A stretch of 64,000 bases of DNA from Synechococcus sp. KORDI-100 (GTDB lineage: Bacteria > Cyanobacteriota > Cyanobacteriia > PCC-6307 > Cyanobiaceae). The notes under the pieces are model-generated. The model saw only the letters and a program-made list of their open reading frames with translations. It had not been told where the DNA came from and did no database searches. The stretch covers positions 1,488,001 through 1,552,000 of the forward strand of contig NZ_CP006269.1 of NCBI RefSeq assembly GCF_000737535.1, given 5' to 3'. Shown piece after piece: positions 21,148-28,343 of the stretch. How positions within the stretch are numbered: position 1 is the first letter of the stretch; every line of letters starts with the position of its first letter. Made by a program: the position numbers and the translations under genes.

Positions 21148-21357
21148 ACCGCGCCGTAAGACTCCAATTCAACACTATACATTCATGGCTTGGAGGGGGG
21201 AGATGGCGACGGTTCTCAACCGCTGCTATATCAGAATAATTTTGCAACAATGTGGGCTCAAATGAGGGCTAATGATGACAAAGTCTGCGGCCGTGCTGAA
21301 ATGAACTTGACATCTCAGATTACGAGCAATTAAATTAAGGGTATAGAAATTTATGCG
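21148..21357. other. Intergenic leader between rpsO and the island operon
   Basis: This 210-bp stretch holds the divergent control regions of rpsO and the 12-gene operon. The sequence becomes AT-rich from about 21150. No clear promoter hexamers or gene were identified; a start region for the operon transcript should lie here. Confidence 0.5.
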
Positions 21358-21699
21358 ATGCAAGTCGGTCTAATTCTTTCAATTCCGCTAGTTGCCTTGC
21401 TGATTGTTGGTTGTTTTGGGATCCTCAACTCAAAATCTATTATTAGTTCTCTCTTTTCCCTCGACGTTATTGATACTGCCACAATCAGTATTTTTGTTCT
21501 GATCGCAGCTTATTCCGGCTCCCAGACACCAATTATCTCAGACGGGCCTCGCTACGCCAACTATTCAGATCCTTACCCTCAGGCCATTATCCTCACGGCA
21601 ATTGTGATTGGATTTGCGACTCAAGCGTTGCTTTGTGCGATTGCACTGCGGCTGAGCCGTTCGACACCCCTGTTGCGATACAAAGATTTAGAGAAATGA
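21358..21699 (+). CDS. mrpC: Mrp-type antiporter subunit C (NuoK-like)
   Basis: A 113-residue membrane protein with three hydrophobic segments (residues 2-20, 36-52, 74-98), resembling MrpC/MnhC and NuoK. The motif DPYPQAIILTAIVIGFATQALLCAIALRL matches the conserved DPLPQALILTAIVI block of MrpC. First gene of the island operon; mrpD starts inside its stop codon (ATGA overlap). AT-rich relative to flanking genes. Confidence 0.88.
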   Translation: MQVGLILSIPLVALLIVGCFGILNSKSIISSLFSLDVIDTATISIFVLIAAYSGSQTPIISDGPRYANYSDPYPQAIILTAIVIGFATQALLCAIALRLSRSTPLLRYKDLEK

Positions 21700-23222
21700 T
21701 TGACTCACCTATTTTTTACGCAATATTAACTTTTTTGCCTGCAACAGTAGGCTTTCTCGGCTGCGTTTTTCATCGTATTTTTTTTCCGATTTGCCTTGCT
21801 TATTTAGTCGGTCTGTCCGCCTTTTCTATCGCTGGAATATTTAATGCATGGGAGGCAAGTTATACCTTGATGTGGATTGGGGGAATACAATTTAGCTTTG
21901 ACCAATTCACCTATCCCCTTCTTTTTGGAACAAGCTTTTCATTGTTTACATCTTTATTGTTGTTCAGAAAGCAACTAAGTCATTACTTTTACCAAATCTC
22001 GTTTGTACTTCTAACCGCCTTGACGGTTGCCTTCTCAGCCGTCGATCTGATCAGTATTTACATTGCACTTGAACTAACAGGATTCTGTGCATTTTTGCTG
22101 ATTGCGGATCGGAATGATAATAAATCTCTCTTTTTGTCGTTCCAGTATTTAATTGGCGGCGGCTTGGCAATGTTGATCTATTTAATTGGTGTCATTGGCG
22201 CGTTTCAATTTTCGGCAACGTTCCTGATTCGAGATCTCTCGTATGCAACACCTATCGCCTTATGCTTGATCATTGCAGGATTAATGACGAAGGCTGGCAT
22301 TTTTATCTGTGGCTTGTGGGTCCCAAATATTTATTCGCACGCCTCACCGCAATCCTCTGCCATCCTTGCTGGTTGCGTCACTTGTGCAGGAATTGCACCA
22401 ATCGCCAGAATGAGTGGAGACCTGGTGCCGATCGCCAATTCAATGGTTGTTATCGGTGTTTTAAGTGCTGTTGTTGCAGCTCTCTACGCCGTTTTTGAAC
22501 GAGATGATGGACGTGCCCTTGGTTGGAGTTCTGTTTCGCAGCTGGGTTTGGCCATTTTGTCTCCAACCTATGCCTGCATCTATGCGATGCAGCATGGTGT
22601 TTGCAAGGCTCTTTTGTTTTCGACGTTAACTCCCGAGGATCCACCTGCACATCATGAACAATCAAATCATCACTCGGCAGACCAGGAAACTCCATCAAAC
22701 GTTTCAACTTTCCAGAATTATGCATCATTAATTGTTTTCGTAACGGCAAGCCTTTCAGTGATGGCATTTCCGTTGACTTCTGGTTTCATCACAAAAAGCT
22801 TGCTCAAAGGCGATATTCCAACAAATGCGAAAATCATTGTTTCAACATCCACGTTGCTAACAACGACTGTCTACGTCCGCTTGATCTGGTCAAGGATTCA
22901 AGTGTTCCTTGGATTTAGACGAGAAATCATGGCCAAGAAATATCACAATAAAACCTCCTCGTTTTATACAAATCAAATCTTCTTGATCATTTCCTCGATT
23001 GCCATTATTTCGTTCAGCATCACTGACCGATCAGTATTAACCTACGACAATATTGTTAACGCTTTGACGGCGACGGGTTTAGGAATTATCCTCTATGCAT
23101 CAGTTGTTGGATTACAGACTGTCAAAATTGTCAAGCCAGTCACTCGAACTCTTGATCTGGTTGGAGCTCCATTTGTTGTGGCGGCATTGTTACTTGCCAA
23201 TCTTCTCTACTTCAAAATTTAA
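21696..23222 (+). CDS. mrpD: Mrp-type antiporter subunit D (NuoL/M/N-like)
   Basis: A 508-residue multi-span protein with the antiporter-like fold shared with complex I subunits. SFDQFTYPLLFGTSF, SAVDLISIYIALELTGFCAFLLI (with the Glu that takes part in proton transfer in the family) and a Lys in MTKAGIFICGLWVPNIYSHA are recognisable. A His-rich loop (PPAHHEQSNHHSADQ) lies near residue 345, where related proteins have a short loop. The start uses ATGA overlap with mrpC. Only one D-type subunit is present, and no large MrpA. Confidence 0.88.
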   Translation: MIDSPIFYAILTFLPATVGFLGCVFHRIFFPICLAYLVGLSAFSIAGIFNAWEASYTLMWIGGIQFSFDQFTYPLLFGTSFSLFTSLLLFRKQLSHYFYQISFVLLTALTVAFSAVDLISIYIALELTGFCAFLLIADRNDNKSLFLSFQYLIGGGLAMLIYLIGVIGAFQFSATFLIRDLSYATPIALCLIIAGLMTKAGIFICGLWVPNIYSHASPQSSAILAGCVTCAGIAPIARMSGDLVPIANSMVVIGVLSAVVAALYAVFERDDGRALGWSSVSQLGLAILSPTYACIYAMQHGVCKALLFSTLTPEDPPAHHEQSNHHSADQETPSNVSTFQNYASLIVFVTASLSVMAFPLTSGFITKSLLKGDIPTNAKIIVSTSTLLTTTVYVRLIWSRIQVFLGFRREIMAKKYHNKTSSFYTNQIFLIISSIAIISFSITDRSVLTYDNIVNALTATGLGIILYASVVGLQTVKIVKPVTRTLDLVGAPFVVAALLLANLLYFKI

Positions 23223-23231
23223 CCAACAATC

Positions 23232-23645
23232 ATGAAAAATCTCTTTCGATTGGTTCTGGTTTTGTTGTTTCGAACGAGTTGTTGGATTTTAATCACATCA
23301 AACTTTACAACTATTAACTTCTTGCTTGGTTTCTTCCTCTCAGTACTAATACCACTGGGCTCTTATAAATCACTGCGGTTAAGAGCACTTATCCCGTCTC
23401 TCTTGAATATTGTAAAAATCATTCCTAGTTTAATTACTGAAACCTGGCAAATCATACGAATTCGACGACCAGTCGATCTATTTAAAGTTCAACATATGTG
23501 CCCATACACGCTTCGTGGATCAAAATTTGCCCAATTTATCCAGGTGATTGCGATCACTTCAACTCCGATGTCAATTGTTGCAGGAAAAAGTGACGATGAA
23601 AATTGGATAGTCCATCTGGTGGGGGATAAAAGAAATCAACCATGA
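23232..23645 (+). CDS. mrpE: Mrp-type antiporter subunit E
   Basis: A 137-residue protein with two N-terminal hydrophobic segments and a cytoplasmic C-terminal half, as in MrpE/MnhE. TINFLLGFFLSVLIPL and the later TPMSIVAGKSDDENWIVHLV segment correspond to the conserved TPGT/WLYVHVL region of the family. It follows mrpD by 9 bp and overlaps mrpF by 4 bp. Confidence 0.78.
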   Translation: MKNLFRLVLVLLFRTSCWILITSNFTTINFLLGFFLSVLIPLGSYKSLRLRALIPSLLNIVKIIPSLITETWQIIRIRRPVDLFKVQHMCPYTLRGSKFAQFIQVIAITSTPMSIVAGKSDDENWIVHLVGDKRNQP

Positions 23646-23914
23646 TTGAACCCATTTTATTGCTGCCTATTCATTTTGCGTTTATTTTGCTGATGTTATT
23701 GGCAAGTTCATTGTCCATCGCGGCTGTCGCACGTTCTTCATCGTTGAGTGAGCGCATTGCGGTTGCTGGCAGTTTTAGTAATAAAATGGCTCTGGTTATA
23801 TTGTCATTTGGAATTTTTCGAAATGATTGGATGATTGGAAGCGTTGGAGCTGTTATTTTTATTGCAGGAGATGCTGGGATGCTTATTCTGGCTCTTACAG
23901 AACTAAAGGAGTAA
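23642..23914 (+). CDS. mrpF: Mrp-type antiporter subunit F
   Basis: A 90-residue protein with three hydrophobic spans, the size and pattern of MrpF/MnhF. SLSERIAVAGSFSNKMALVIL resembles the conserved DRVVALD..-type loop, in a diverged form. The order E-F-G and 4-bp overlap with mrpE support the call more than sequence alone. Confidence 0.75.
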   Translation: MIEPILLLPIHFAFILLMLLASSLSIAAVARSSSLSERIAVAGSFSNKMALVILSFGIFRNDWMIGSVGAVIFIAGDAGMLILALTELKE

Positions 23915-23920
23915 TACACA

Positions 23921-24193
23921 ATGAACCTCCAACTTCTCAGTTCTCACCTCTTAATATCAATAGGCTTGATTCTTTGGTTCTGGGGAACAACTCCACTGTT
24001 GAACAAATCACATAATTTGTTCTACAAATTACACATGTTAACTGTTTCGGATACTGTTGGATCTGTTTTGATTGTCTCAGGTCTTCTCGTTTTTGCACCC
24101 AATCAGTGGCCCATATTGTTTGTAGTGACAGTTTCATTTGTCTTATGGAACACCATTTTTTCGTATCTCTTCGCTGTTCTGGCAAATCGATAG
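23921..24193 (+). CDS. mrpG: Mrp-type antiporter subunit G
   Basis: A 90-residue, three-span protein beginning MNLQLLSSHLLISIGLILWFWGT. The KLHMLTVSDTVGSVLIVSGLL region corresponds to the RLHA...TLG conserved block of MrpG/MnhG. The next gene starts on the base directly after its stop codon. Confidence 0.8.
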   Translation: MNLQLLSSHLLISIGLILWFWGTTPLLNKSHNLFYKLHMLTVSDTVGSVLIVSGLLVFAPNQWPILFVVTVSFVLWNTIFSYLFAVLANR

Positions 24194-24754
24194 ATGCCTA
24201 CCCGTACTCTTTTTCTCCTGCCTGTCGAGCTTGTCCTTCCGATTCTTGGAATCCTGCTGATTCGCACGCAATCTCCTATTCGTGGCCTCATTTACAGGTC
24301 TTTTCTTGGATCCCTTGCAGCTCTTATTTATGCAATTTTTGGAGCCCCTGATGTAGCGCTTACAGAGGTTCTAGTTGGGACGTTGTTGTCGTCTATCCTG
24401 TACATTATTACAATTCGTGCTTGCTACAGCGCTGTAATCGTCGTTTCTGATGAAGTCGAAGTGCCTCAGGCGATGATGGAGCACTTAAAATCGATGTTTA
24501 GTGAGTTGCGAATGAATATCGTATTGCAACCGACTAAACTTTCCCATAGCAAAGAAGATTATGACAATCTTTTCACTCTCAAGACACTTGCAGGATCACC
24601 GCATGCCATCTTAGATGGAAATGAACTTTGCATTGAATCACCGATACTTTTGGAAGAGCTAATGGAAACTGATTATTACACAGCCAATCCTTTTTTAGAC
24701 ATGATGTACTGCCCTGAATGCCAACTCGGTTTGACCTCAGAAAGACCCTCATGA
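24194..24754 (+). CDS. mrpA: MbhD-like (MrpA C-terminal, DUF4040) subunit with extra cytosolic tail
   Basis: A 186-residue protein. Residues 1-75 form three spans with LGSLAALIYAIFGAPDVALTEVLVGTLLSSILY, the signature of the MbhD/DUF4040 domain normally found near the C-terminus of large MrpA. The ~500-residue NuoL-like part of MrpA is absent. Residues 90-186 are a soluble tail of unknown role, ending with a CPEC motif at 174-177. In cyanobacterial mrp operons this short gene is usually called mrpA; the label is by position. It overlaps the next gene by 4 bp (ATGA). Confidence 0.75.
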   Translation: MPTRTLFLLPVELVLPILGILLIRTQSPIRGLIYRSFLGSLAALIYAIFGAPDVALTEVLVGTLLSSILYIITIRACYSAVIVVSDEVEVPQAMMEHLKSMFSELRMNIVLQPTKLSHSKEDYDNLFTLKTLAGSPHAILDGNELCIESPILLEELMETDYYTANPFLDMMYCPECQLGLTSERPS

Positions 24755-25446
24755 AACAAATAAAATTCACTACAGACTTTTTCAAGTCGTCGTTTTATCT
24801 GCTGGCGATTTCCTTTGTATTTATCAGTGGTTTGTTGATCATTCCAGAATCCACTCAAAGAAATACAAACGCTATCGTCGATTACCTGGTCAGAACAGCC
24901 GACATTCCCAACTCAGTCACTGCTGTCATCCTTGGATCACGTCTTTTCGATACCATCGGCGAGGTGATTGTTTTTACGATTGCTGGGCTTGGCGTTAAAA
25001 TACTTCTTCACTCCGAGGATGCTGAAACGCGATTGATCGGCGTTCAGGATCCAGTGATTATCAATTTATTGGATTTTGTTGCCCTTCTTATCGGCTTTTT
25101 GGCCTTCGAACTCGCAATCCGTGGGCACCTAAGCCCCGGTGGAGGCTTTGCAGCTGGAGTCGCCGGGGCCACATCCATTAGTTTGTTAATGGTTAGCGGA
25201 CGTCTCCAGCGGATCGAGGATTTCTACAGTCGATACAACGCAGCAGTCGTTGAAAAGTTTGCCGTTGTCGTTTTTATTTTGATTGCAATGACGAGTTTTA
25301 CATCTGTCATCATTCCTGAGAGTCCATTTTCCTTTGTTCCACAGAATATCTATATTCCTGTTCTTAATGTTGTTGCTGGTTTAAAGGTTACGATTGGTGC
25401 CTGGTCAGTGATTCGATTATTTATCACAAAACGCGGGATTATTTAG
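24751..25446 (+). CDS. mrpB: Fused MbhE-like and MrpB/MnhB antiporter subunit
   Basis: A 231-residue membrane protein. Residues 1-90 carry NSVTAVILGSRLFDTIGEVI, typical of the MbhE-like segment at the extreme C-terminus of large MrpA. Residues 100-231 carry ELAIRGHLSPGGGFAAGV, the diagnostic HxxPGGGFxAG motif of MnhB/MrpB. Thus the C-terminal pieces of MrpA are distributed over this gene and the previous one. Start 24751 gives ATGA overlap with the previous gene. A cation antiporter role is inferred. Confidence 0.85.
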   Translation: MKQIKFTTDFFKSSFYLLAISFVFISGLLIIPESTQRNTNAIVDYLVRTADIPNSVTAVILGSRLFDTIGEVIVFTIAGLGVKILLHSEDAETRLIGVQDPVIINLLDFVALLIGFLAFELAIRGHLSPGGGFAAGVAGATSISLLMVSGRLQRIEDFYSRYNAAVVEKFAVVVFILIAMTSFTSVIIPESPFSFVPQNIYIPVLNVVAGLKVTIGAWSVIRLFITKRGII

Positions 25447-25448
25447 GT

Positions 25449-26207
25449 GTGAAAGACAGTAGGGGTATCGGCCAAGATCTCTGGTACTTCGGAGATTATT
25501 TGGGTGGTTTTTCTGGTGCTAACTATAACTACATTGTCTATCTTGCTATTGCATTATTGCTATTTGCAATTGCTCTCTCGACGGAAGTTGGACTTCAGCC
25601 GATTGTTTATAACCTTTACATCCCTTATACCTATGAGTTGATCGAAGTGTTTTTTATTGCTGACTATATTGGAAAAGTTGCCAATACATGGTCGCTCTAT
25701 GGCTATAAGCCGATTTATTTGTTGACCTCTATCCTGAAAATTAGAGCAGTCATTGATCTGTCGACATTATTGCTTTTGATTACTGACTTTTTGCCAAATT
25801 CTTCGTTGCCAGTGATTTCATTATATCTAACAAAGGTCTTGATTCTATTTTATTTTTCAGATCTGAGGGATATCATTCTAAGAGTTAGATACATTGTATT
25901 CAGTCAACCGGCTAAGACATTTTTTCCACTGACATTGCTGGCAATTGTTACCTATTCACTTGCTGTTGTCATGTATCTTGTCGAAGGAAAAGTTGATCCA
26001 GAGCATTTTGGGTCAATATTGAAGTCTCTTTGGTTTTCATTTGTAAGCGCGACAACCATTGGCTATGGAGACGTAACACCAGTTTCATTTCTTGGCCGCA
26101 TCTTAACCTCAACATTTGCGCTTTTTGGTATTGTTTGCATTGCGATATTGACAGCCAATATTATTGACCTTAATGCAAGGTATGATGAACAATCTTCAGG
26201 CCAATAG
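25449..26207 (+). CDS. K+ channel of the six-span type with a weak voltage sensor
   Basis: A 252-residue membrane protein whose pore has the selectivity filter TTIGYGDVTP at residues 202-211, flanked by pore helix (SLWFSFVSA) and a last inner helix (residues 212-240). Upstream are four to five hydrophobic spans; the segment at S4 position (SDLRDIILRVRYIVF, residues 137-151) keeps only a few Arg, fewer than classic voltage sensors. GTG start two bases after mrpB, so it belongs to the same operon. There is no RCK/TrkA domain. Moving K+ alongside an electrogenic Mrp antiporter is a plausible role. Confidence 0.85.
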   Translation: MKDSRGIGQDLWYFGDYLGGFSGANYNYIVYLAIALLLFAIALSTEVGLQPIVYNLYIPYTYELIEVFFIADYIGKVANTWSLYGYKPIYLLTSILKIRAVIDLSTLLLLITDFLPNSSLPVISLYLTKVLILFYFSDLRDIILRVRYIVFSQPAKTFFPLTLLAIVTYSLAVVMYLVEGKVDPEHFGSILKSLWFSFVSATTIGYGDVTPVSFLGRILTSTFALFGIVCIAILTANIIDLNARYDEQSSGQ

Positions 26208-26275
26208 CGAGATGTTTAAAAGTGTTGATCGGCTAACATCCTCACATGCGAGCCTGATTCGATGTAAATTTAGTC

Positions 26276-27013
26276 ATGCTTTGGATGATTATGAAATCAC
26301 TCAATCATATTATCGATGCATCAACGCCTTATTCAATTTTTAAAGCTTATATAGATTCTTACTCAGAGTATGTCGGTTTGCTTAAGTTTGGTTGGGGAAG
26401 TTTGCTGATCGATCCAGAACTTAAGGAAAAAAAGGTTTTATTGGATGAGCATAATATTGAATCGACACCTGGTGGCACTCTGTTTGAATACTTTTACCAG
26501 AAAAATGACTTAGAGTCATTTCGTGAGCTTCTCAGGAATTTAAATTTTAAAGCTGTTGAATTAAGCCGCGGCACGGTTTCAATTTCCGATAATGAGTATT
26601 TCAACTTGATCTCTCAATTTTCAACTGACTTTAAGGTTTTTAGTGAGGTTGGTTTTAAATCACCAGAACTTTCCGATCAAATGAGTCCATCAGATTGGAT
26701 TCGTAGTTGTCAGCTGTCGTTGGATGCTGGAGCAGAGATGGTTATCCTTGAAGCTCGAGAATCTGGTACTGCAGGAATTGTTGATCAAGACGGGATGATC
26801 AAGACACCACTTTTAACGCATCTCGCCAGCACACTTGGTCTGGATTCAATTTTATTTGAAGCTCCAGTTAAATCGATGCAGGCTCATCTTATTAATCTCT
26901 TTGGTACAGACGTGAATCTTGGCAATATAAACCTTCAAAGCATTCTTCCTCTTCAAGCTTTGCGTCGGCGTTTGCGCTCCGATACTTTGCTGACATCTTT
27001 AATGTCCGCATGA
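26276..27013 (+). CDS. comA: Phosphosulfolactate synthase (ComA family)
   Basis: Family members add sulfite to phosphoenolpyruvate, giving (2R)-phospho-3-sulfolactate, the first step to sulfolactate or coenzyme M. The 245-residue TIM-barrel protein keeps the family blocks in order: KFGWGS (37-42), TPGGTLFEY (64-72), FKAVELS (91-97), SEVGFK (123-128), DAGAEMVILEARESG (150-164), LFEAP (193-197), VNLGNI (213-218) and LQALRRRLRSDTL (226-238). It aligns by eye to archaeal ComA and bacterial YitD. No ComB-type phosphatase or ComC dehydrogenase is in the window. The start is uncertain (ATGs at 26276, 26285, 26291). It overlaps the VOC gene by 4 bp. Confidence 0.9.
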   Translation: MLWMIMKSLNHIIDASTPYSIFKAYIDSYSEYVGLLKFGWGSLLIDPELKEKKVLLDEHNIESTPGGTLFEYFYQKNDLESFRELLRNLNFKAVELSRGTVSISDNEYFNLISQFSTDFKVFSEVGFKSPELSDQMSPSDWIRSCQLSLDAGAEMVILEARESGTAGIVDQDGMIKTPLLTHLASTLGLDSILFEAPVKSMQAHLINLFGTDVNLGNINLQSILPLQALRRRLRSDTLLTSLMSA

Positions 27014-27438
27014 CGTTCAATTTTCATCCAACGATATCGACGGGTCTTTTGATCCATGTAGCGATCCCGTCCTATGAGCTTGATCAAAGTTTGACCTTCT
27101 ATCGCGATGTGTTGGGTGCCACTCCTTTTCGTGTCATGGACGACCGAATCACCTTTGGACTTCACAATCTTCAGCTCGTGTGTCATCTAACCAGTCCAGA
27201 TGACACGCAGCCGAGTAGCAGCTTTTACCCTCGTCACTTTGGAATCACGTTTGTTAGCAGCACTGATTATCACCATTTTTATGAGTCTGTGGTTGCTCAC
27301 CACGGCTGCTTCGTTTATTCTGAACTCACGTCACGCTTTTCCGGTCGACCCGATGAACATATGACTTTTATTTTAAAAGATCCATCCGGAAACTTTGTTG
27401 AATTCAAGCATTACGCACAAGCTAATTCGTCTTTTTAA
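27010..27438 (+). CDS. VOC-superfamily (glyoxalase/dioxygenase fold) protein
   Basis: A 142-residue protein. LLIHVAIPSYELDQSLTFYRDVLGATPFRVMDDRITFGL and the C-terminal FILKDPSGNFVEFKHY are the two halves of a vicinal-oxygen-chelate fold, with His in the first strand and Glu in the last as likely metal ligands. Substrate unknown. Position directly between comA (4 bp overlap) and the solute-binding protein (1 bp overlap) suggests it acts on a related small metabolite. Confidence 0.85.
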   Translation: MTFNFHPTISTGLLIHVAIPSYELDQSLTFYRDVLGATPFRVMDDRITFGLHNLQLVCHLTSPDDTQPSSSFYPRHFGITFVSSTDYHHFYESVVAHHGCFVYSELTSRFSGRPDEHMTFILKDPSGNFVEFKHYAQANSSF

Positions 27439-28325
27439 TGTTCATGAGGTTTCCCATACCACAACGCCAAATTTTCAGCATATTGTTAGGGGTGTTGTTG
27501 TTTGTCACGCCATACATGTTCGTTGACATGGCGTTTGCGGCAGAAATCAAATATATTGACAAAATTCTAGAGCGTGGATATTTAAAAATTGGGCTACCAC
27601 CCTATACAACACCTCCTTTTTACTTCAATGAAGACAACGGTGACCTAGCAGGTTATGATGTTGAAATTGTTAAAAACTTTGCCGATTTTCTTGGAGTTGA
27701 TGTTCAGTTTGATCGCGACTCCAAGAGTTTTAATGATCTTGTGAGGCGTTCAGGCGCCAACGATTTTGATATGGCAATCGGGAAACTTGGAACAACTTAC
27801 AAGCGCATGTCTGATGCTCATCCCCATGAATACATGAACTTCAGGCATGCAATTCTTGCAAATCGTAAAGCGATCGCCAATCTACAAGGCAATACCCCCG
27901 ACAGCCAATTTGCTCGAGTTCTCCTCGATTCAAATATTTCCCTAGGTTTTATTGGACGATCAGCTTATGACACATATGCGAATTCACTTTTCCCAAATGC
28001 TAATAAAATTGGCTACGACGATTGGACGAAATGTAAGGAAGCACTTTTTGCAGGAGAGGTGGATGGTATCTACAGAGATGCAACCGAGATCAAGAAAATT
28101 GTTTATCAAGAGCCTACCCTATCTCTGGATTTTGTTCCAGTTCTGTTCGAGGATATTGTTGACCAAAAATCAATTTATTTGTCCACTGAAGCGGATATTG
28201 ATATGGCATCAATCCTCAACTATTATCTTGCCAAGGAAGTAACCATCAAAGATGACACGGAAATCATTGAAGAGTTTCCTGAATTTTACAAACCCAATAA
28301 AGAGCTTTCTACTCAATCATCTTAA
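27438..28325 (+). CDS. Family-3 periplasmic solute-binding protein, orphan
   Basis: A 295-residue protein with a signal peptide (hydrophobic residues 12-33, cleavage near AFAAE). ILERGYLKIGLPPYTTPPFYFNEDNGDLAGYDVEIVKNFADFLGV is the standard opening of SBP_bac_3 amino-acid or organic-acid binding proteins. No ABC permease or ATPase is nearby; the next gene is a secondary symporter. The start ATG overlaps the previous TAA stop by one base. The ligand is unknown, perhaps an acidic amino acid, dicarboxylate or sulfonate. Confidence 0.85.
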   Translation: MFMRFPIPQRQIFSILLGVLLFVTPYMFVDMAFAAEIKYIDKILERGYLKIGLPPYTTPPFYFNEDNGDLAGYDVEIVKNFADFLGVDVQFDRDSKSFNDLVRRSGANDFDMAIGKLGTTYKRMSDAHPHEYMNFRHAILANRKAIANLQGNTPDSQFARVLLDSNISLGFIGRSAYDTYANSLFPNANKIGYDDWTKCKEALFAGEVDGIYRDATEIKKIVYQEPTLSLDFVPVLFEDIVDQKSIYLSTEADIDMASILNYYLAKEVTIKDDTEIIEEFPEFYKPNKELSTQSS

Positions 28326-28343
28326 AAGAGGTCTTTGCTTGTC

